Notes under the pieces: generated by a model
Told to the model about the DNA's origin: nothing
Seen by the model: the letters and a program-made list of their open reading frames with translations, nothing else
The model's database searches: none
Shown here: positions 60,262 to 64,000 of the stretch, piece after piece
How the letters are laid out: each line of letters starts with the position of its first letter
Position numbering within the stretch: position 1 is the first letter of the stretch
Origin: Candidimonas nitroreducens
GTDB taxonomy: Bacteria; Pseudomonadota; Gammaproteobacteria; Burkholderiales; Burkholderiaceae_B
NCBI RefSeq assembly: GCF_002209565.1
Contig: NZ_NJIH01000009.1
Location: 124,001-188,000, forward strand
DNA: 64,000 bases
Direction of reading: 5' to 3'
Translations under genes and position numbers: made by a program

Positions 60262-60348
60262 GTGCTTATCAGGATCTATAGTTGTCAAGATTTGTGCTTA
60301 TCAAGATCCGTGGTTATCCATACCTATAGTCTAAGTCTATAGTCTAAG
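60262..60348. repeat. Short tandem repeats in the xdhC upstream region
   Basis: GTGCTTATCAGGATC (60262), GTGCTTATCAAGATC (60294) and GTGGTTATCCATACC (60310) are serial copies. CTATAGTCTAAG then occurs twice (60324-60335 and 60337-60348). On the minus strand they lie 36-122 bases before the xdhC start, where a promoter and regulator sites are expected. Confidence 0.55.
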
Positions 60349-60460
60349 GCCCCCGCGCCGGGCGCATTGCAACAACAAGGCAATAAGACGCGGCCGCGGG
60401 CGGCACAGGCGGCATCATGGCAAAGCGTGCCGCGGCGCTTGTGTCGAACGCGAGCCGGCA

Positions 60461-61087
60461 TCATTGCCTGGCCCAGGCGATACCCAGTATTACCAGCAAT
60501 ACCACCACGACCCAGACCCAATTGGAAACGCGGCGGCCAGCCGGGCCGGCTGCCGCCGGGCCAGCCGCTGCGCTCGCAGCGGTCATGGAAGTCGCAGAGG
60601 CCGTAGCGGAGGCGCTCGCGTCGGACGCCTCGGCCGGCGCCGGGTGGCGGCGCTGCATCGCTTCGTCGAAGCGCTTGAAAAAGCTTTCCGCCATGGACTT
60701 GGCCACGCCGTCGATGAGCCGCTGGCCGACTTGCGCGATTTTGCCGCCGACCATCGCATTGACCGTGTACGCCAGCTCGCAGCCCTCGCCCTGGGGCGTC
60801 AGGGCAACCTTGGCGCTGCCCTTGCCGAAACCCGCCGCGCCGCCATTGCCGTTGAAGTTCAGTGTATAGCTCTCGGGGGCCTGGATGTCGGCCAGCTGTA
60901 TCGTGCTCTTGAACTTGGCCGCCACCGGGCCGACCTTTACGGTGCTGACCAGGGCGTAGCTATTTTCGCCAGTGGCCTCGATGCTTTCGCAGCCGGGCAC
61001 GCAAGCCTTCAGAACCTCGGGGTCGTTGAGCGCGTCCCAGGCTTGTTGCCGATCGACCGACAGTGTGCGCGAGCCCTGCATGTCCAT
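60461..61087 (-). CDS. coxG: CoxG-type SRPBCC membrane-anchored protein
   Basis: 208 residues. The SRPBCC domain covers ~1-145 (GSRTLSVDRQQAWDALNDPEVLKACVPGCESIEATGE is the CoxG entry; YTVNAMVGGKIAQVGQRLIDGVAKSMAESFFKRF its end). An Ala/Pro-rich linker leads to one C-terminal membrane helix (WVWVVVVLLVILGIAWA). In Oligotropha-type CO dehydrogenase systems CoxG recruits the enzyme to the inner membrane. Here it would do so for the molybdenum hydroxylase whose subunits begin beyond the right edge. Confidence 0.93.
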   Translation of the reverse strand: MDMQGSRTLSVDRQQAWDALNDPEVLKACVPGCESIEATGENSYALVSTVKVGPVAAKFKSTIQLADIQAPESYTLNFNGNGGAAGFGKGSAKVALTPQGEGCELAYTVNAMVGGKIAQVGQRLIDGVAKSMAESFFKRFDEAMQRRHPAPAEASDASASATASATSMTAASAAAGPAAAGPAGRRVSNWVWVVVVLLVILGIAWARQ

Positions 61088-61105
61088 GGTTGACTCCTTG
61101 TGAAA

Positions 61106-62362
61106 TTATGGCTTTACCAATGCGGCGATGGCGCCGGCCAGATCCTGCAGCCGGCTGACATTATGTACCGCCAGCATGGCATCGGCCGCGCCATGCAGCA
61201 CCGCGGCGCCGCGGGCGCTGGGCGCGTAGCCGTCGAAGCGCAGCAGCGGATTGAGCCACAGGATGCGGCGCGTGCGGCGCTTGAGCCGGGCCAGTTCGCG
61301 CGCCAGGTCGTCGGGTTCGCCGGTGTCCAGGCCGTCGGTGACGATCAGCACCACGGTGCGCCGCCCCACCAGGCAGCGCGCGTGGCCGCGCCACAGGCTG
61401 GCCAGGCAGTCGCCCAGGCGGGTGCCGCCCGCGTAATCGTGGATGAGCCTGCCGGCGGCCAGCAGCATGGCGTCGGTGTCGGCCAGGCGAAAGGCCGGCC
61501 CCAGATCGGTAAGCTCGGTGCCGAAGGCGAACACGTTGCGGCGCACGGGCAGGATGCGGCCGCCCACTTGCACATGGCGGGTCGCCGCGTGCAGAAAGGC
61601 CAGCAGGGTGCGGGCATAGCGTTCCATGGAGCCGGATACATCTACCAGCGCCAGCAGCGGCAGGGGCTGGCGGCGGCGCTGCAGCCGCTGCAGCGCCATC
61701 ACGTCGCCGCCGCTGCGCGCGGCCTCGCGCAAGGTGCGCCCCCAGTGTATGCGCGTGCCGCGCGGGCCGGCGCGGGTGCGGCGCCCGGCCACCGTGGGCA
61801 GTGGCAGGGCGATGTCGCGCACCAGGCGCTGCACCAGCGTGTATTCGCTGGCCGACATCTGGTTGAAGTCCGCGGTCTTTAAGCGAACCACGTCGCTTGC
61901 CGTCATGGCAGCGTCGAATTCCAGATCCGGCTGCTGCGCGCCGTGCGCCGCGGCTGCCGGGGCCAGCGCCGCCTGCACGCGCGGGCGCGCGCGCGGCGGC
62001 CCGGCCTCGCGCACGGCCCGCGGCATCATGCGGGCCAGCAGCTGGTGGGCCAGCTCCGGGTCGCGGAAAAAGGCCTCGAACATTTCGCGGAACACCGCGC
62101 GATCCTGTTCGCGGCCGACCAGCACTGCCTCGAGCGCCGCGGCCACATCCTGCCGGCGCGCCACGCCGACGCATTGCAGCGCCTGCTGGGCCAGGGCGAT
62201 GCGCGCCGCGTCCACCGGCACCCCCGCGCGGCGCAGGGCGCGGCCGAAGGCGCCAAGATTGCTGCCCAGCTTGCCGCTGCGCGCGTCGCCCAGCAGCGCC
62301 ACGCGCGGCGTGTGCGGCGCGAGACTGCCGTGATCGGCGGGGGGCGTGGGCCGGGTATGCAT
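61106..62362 (-). CDS. coxE: CoxE-type von Willebrand factor A protein
   Basis: 418 residues. The N-terminal half is a CoxE helical domain. The VWA domain (~225-410) has the MIDAS motif ALVDVSGSMERYARTLLAFLHA (Asp-x-Ser-x-Ser) and VLIVTDGLDTGEPDDLARELARL. CoxE works with the MoxR-type ATPase CoxD to build the [CuSMoO2] or related cluster of CO dehydrogenase-like enzymes. It follows coxD by 18 bases. Confidence 0.93.
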   Translation of the reverse strand: MHTRPTPPADHGSLAPHTPRVALLGDARSGKLGSNLGAFGRALRRAGVPVDAARIALAQQALQCVGVARRQDVAAALEAVLVGREQDRAVFREMFEAFFRDPELAHQLLARMMPRAVREAGPPRARPRVQAALAPAAAAHGAQQPDLEFDAAMTASDVVRLKTADFNQMSASEYTLVQRLVRDIALPLPTVAGRRTRAGPRGTRIHWGRTLREAARSGGDVMALQRLQRRRQPLPLLALVDVSGSMERYARTLLAFLHAATRHVQVGGRILPVRRNVFAFGTELTDLGPAFRLADTDAMLLAAGRLIHDYAGGTRLGDCLASLWRGHARCLVGRRTVVLIVTDGLDTGEPDDLARELARLKRRTRRILWLNPLLRFDGYAPSARGAAVLHGAADAMLAVHNVSRLQDLAGAIAALVKP

Positions 62363-62380
62363 GTGCCGCCTTGCGCCGTG

Positions 62381-63313
62381 CTATGCCGCGGCCTGTCGTG
62401 CCGATCGCAGGGTCTCGGATGCCAGCGCGTGATCCAGTGCGGCGACGTCGTCGCGCTGCTTGAACAGAATGCCGGCGGTGTCCACCACGACCTCGGGGTC
62501 GAGGGTAATGGTGTCCAGGGCCACCAGCGCCCGCGCCCATTCCACGGTTTCGGCAATGCCCGGGGCGCGCTGGAAATGGCCTTCGCCCGAGGCCTTGCGC
62601 AGCTGCTGCACGAAGGCGGCTACCTGGCGGGCCAGGGCGCGCGGCGCCTCGGGCACCAGCGCCTGCACGATGGCCAGCTCGCGTTCGCGGTCGGGGTAGT
62701 CCAGCCAGTGATACAGGCAGCGCCGCTTGACGGCATCGTTGAGTTCGCGCGTGCGGTTGCTGGTAAGCAGTGTCACCGGCGCGATGGTGGCGCGCACCGT
62801 GCCCAGTTCCGGGATGCTGACCTGGTATTCGCCCAGGTATTCCAGCAGGAAGGCCTCGAACGGCTCGTCGGCGCGGTCGACTTCGTCGATCAGCAGCAGC
62901 GCCCCGGGCGCAGGCGCCTGCAGTGCCTGCAGCAGCGGGCGGCGCACCAGGTAGCGTGCTTGGTAGACTTCTTGTTCGAGTTCGCTGGCCGGCGCCCGGC
63001 CTTCGGCGGCCCGCAGGTGCAGCAACTGCGCCGCGTAGTTCCATTCGTACAGGGCCTCGCGCTGCTCCAGCCCATCGAAACATTGCAGGCGCAGCAGTTC
63101 GCGCCCCAGCACGGCGGCCAGGGCCTTGGCGAGTTCCGTCTTGCCTACGCCCGGCTCGCCCTCGAGCAGCAGCGGCCGCTGCAATTTGAGCGCCAGGAAC
63201 ACCGCCGTGGCCAGGCGCCGGTCGGCGAAATAGGCCCTGGCCTCGAGCGCCGCAAGCAGCGCGTCGATGGAAGCAGGGCCTTGCGGTGCGGCAGATGGCG
63301 GCGCTGTGTTCAT
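62381..63313 (-). CDS. coxD: CoxD-type MoxR AAA+ ATPase
   Basis: 310 residues. Walker A LLLEGEPGVGKTELAKALA (~residue 52), Walker B ALLLIDEVDRADEPFEAFLLEYL, sensor 1 PVTLLTSNRTRELNDAVKRRCLYHWLDYPD with the arginine-finger region. In Oligotropha this ATPase is needed for cofactor maturation and probably unfolds the apo-enzyme with CoxE. It lies 9 bases after the coxM stop. Confidence 0.94.
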   Translation of the reverse strand: MNTAPPSAAPQGPASIDALLAALEARAYFADRRLATAVFLALKLQRPLLLEGEPGVGKTELAKALAAVLGRELLRLQCFDGLEQREALYEWNYAAQLLHLRAAEGRAPASELEQEVYQARYLVRRPLLQALQAPAPGALLLIDEVDRADEPFEAFLLEYLGEYQVSIPELGTVRATIAPVTLLTSNRTRELNDAVKRRCLYHWLDYPDRERELAIVQALVPEAPRALARQVAAFVQQLRKASGEGHFQRAPGIAETVEWARALVALDTITLDPEVVVDTAGILFKQRDDVAALDHALASETLRSARQAAA

Positions 63314-63322
63314 GCAGCGGCC

Positions 63323-64000
63323 CTAAGACAGCGCCTGGGCCACGGCGCGCTGCGCCATCATCCCCACCAGGTGGGCGCGGTAGGCGCTGCTGCCGTGCAG
63401 GTCGCTGGATGCCAGCGCTTCGTCGGTCGTCACGCCGGCCAGCGCATCGGGGCTGAAGTTTTGCCCCAGGGCCGCCTCCATGGCCGGGTGGCGGAACACG
63501 CCGTTGCCTGCGCCCGTTACCGCGACCCGCACAGCGTCGTCGAACTGCGCGACGAAGACGCCGATCAGGGCGAACAGCGAAGCAGGCTGCGGGAACTTCA
63601 CGTAGGCGGCGCGCTTGGGTACCGGGAAGCTTATCGCCGTGACGAGTTCGCCCGGTTCCAGCGCGGTGCTGAACAGTCCGAGAAAGAAATCGTCCGCCTT
63701 GATCTTGCGCCCGGTGGTGTGCACGGTGGCGCCCAGCGCCAGCAAGGCGGCCGGATAATCGGCCGCCGGGTCGTTGTTCACTACCGAGCCGCCCAGGGTG
63801 CCCATGGCGCGCACCTGCTTGTCGCCGATGCCGCCCGCGAGCCGCGCCAGGGCCGGAATCGCAGCCTGCACCTCGGCGCTTTCGGCGACGTCGGCGTGCC
63901 GGGTCATGGCGCCGATGACGATGTCCCCCGCCTCGCGGCGGATGCCCGACAGCTCTTTGATGGCGCCCAGATCGACCAATTGTTCGGGCGCGGCCAGGCG
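63323..64000 (-). CDS. coxM: FAD-binding subunit of a CO dehydrogenase-like molybdenum hydroxylase (5' part outside window)
   Basis: 226 codons are visible and the start lies beyond the right edge. GIGDKQVRAMGTLGGSVVNNDPAADYPAALLALGATV is the FAD_binding_5 signature (T-x-G-G-N/S). The C-terminal CO_deh_flav_C domain begins near FKFPQPASLFALIGVF (here VKFPQPASLF) and ends AHLVGMMAQRAVAQALS. It transfers electrons from the [2Fe-2S] subunit to quinone or oxygen. The group also includes nicotinate, quinoline or other aromatic hydroxylases, so CO is not proven as substrate. Confidence 0.92.
   Translation of the reverse strand, partial: RLAAPEQLVDLGAIKELSGIRREAGDIVIGAMTRHADVAESAEVQAAIPALARLAGGIGDKQVRAMGTLGGSVVNNDPAADYPAALLALGATVHTTGRKIKADDFFLGLFSTALEPGELVTAISFPVPKRAAYVKFPQPASLFALIGVFVAQFDDAVRVAVTGAGNGVFRHPAMEAALGQNFSPDALAGVTTDEALASSDLHGSSAYRAHLVGMMAQRAVAQALS

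Noticed and set aside
1-64000. Search for CRISPR arrays, tRNA or rRNA genes, phage genes, restriction or retron systems
   Set aside because: No regularly spaced identical repeats, no cloverleaf or rRNA signature sequences and no defence-type proteins were recognised. A covariance-model scan could not be run.

Overview
The window is high-GC DNA (apart from AT-rich intergenic patches) that reads like a chromosome segment of a betaproteobacterium of the order Burkholderiales, most like the Alcaligenaceae (Bordetella/Achromobacter relatives). The main clue is four Bug/TctC-type periplasmic solute receptors, each beside a different set of catabolic enzymes. The co-occurrence of bo3 and cbb3 terminal oxidases with a RegB/RegA redox pair, and a Cox-type molybdenum hydroxylase accessory cluster, fits an aerobic-to-microaerobic environmental chemoorganotroph. 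The family-level assignment is inference. No tRNA, rRNA, CRISPR array, prophage or intact insertion sequence was seen.

Layout, left to right. 1-3.5 kb: a cut-off Bug receptor, its divergent LysR regulator, a 0.6-kb degenerate stretch, an RraA-like aldolase and a small lipoprotein. 3.5-9.6 kb: a divergent TetR regulator and a tight operon of VOC protein, SDR, 3-ketosteroid-dehydrogenase-like flavoprotein, Asp/Glu-racemase-like protein and Bug receptor; this looks like an uncharacterised catabolic pathway. 9.6-13.8 kb: single genes (GNAT, methyltransferase, EamA exporter, hemerythrin, LysR). 14-21 kb: a gamma-glutamyltransferase-family enzyme followed by an oligopeptide/glutathione-type ABC importer with a fused dual ATPase. 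21-28 kb: an aldo/keto reductase, then a GntR-controlled operon of Bug receptor, mandelate-racemase-family enzyme, two D-2-hydroxyacid dehydrogenases and a 3-hydroxyisobutyrate-dehydrogenase-like enzyme. That operon carries the 54-residue stump of a succinate-semialdehyde dehydrogenase.

28-32 kb: M20 peptidase, MAPEG protein, MFS transporter. 32-39 kb: cyoABCD, a SURF1 protein and regB-regA on the + strand. 39-45 kb: a complete LivKHMGF importer and a PDC-hydrolase-like amidohydrolase. 45-48 kb: MgtC-type and AI-2E-type membrane proteins and a HiPIP. 48-54 kb: the cbb3 oxidase locus ccoNOQP, a small membrane protein in the ccoH position, ccoI and ccoS, behind a perfect FNR/ANR box. 54-57 kb: a BisC-type molybdoenzyme. 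57-59 kb: a dihydrodipicolinate-synthase-family lyase and a Bug receptor. 59-64 kb: xdhC, coxG, coxE, coxD and a cut-off coxM.

The most unusual features are in the cco locus and the small repeats. The predicted ccoI product lacks its whole ATP-binding N-domain, which is replaced by a short tandem-repeat linker, and also lacks the N-terminal CxxC, yet the frame is open. A dispersed inverted-repeat element lies inside that same gene and immediately upstream of two other genes. A second repeat family starts exactly at the stop codons of two genes. Several palindromes are well placed as operators, notably one filling the -35/-10 spacer of the GntR-controlled operon and one upstream of cyoA.
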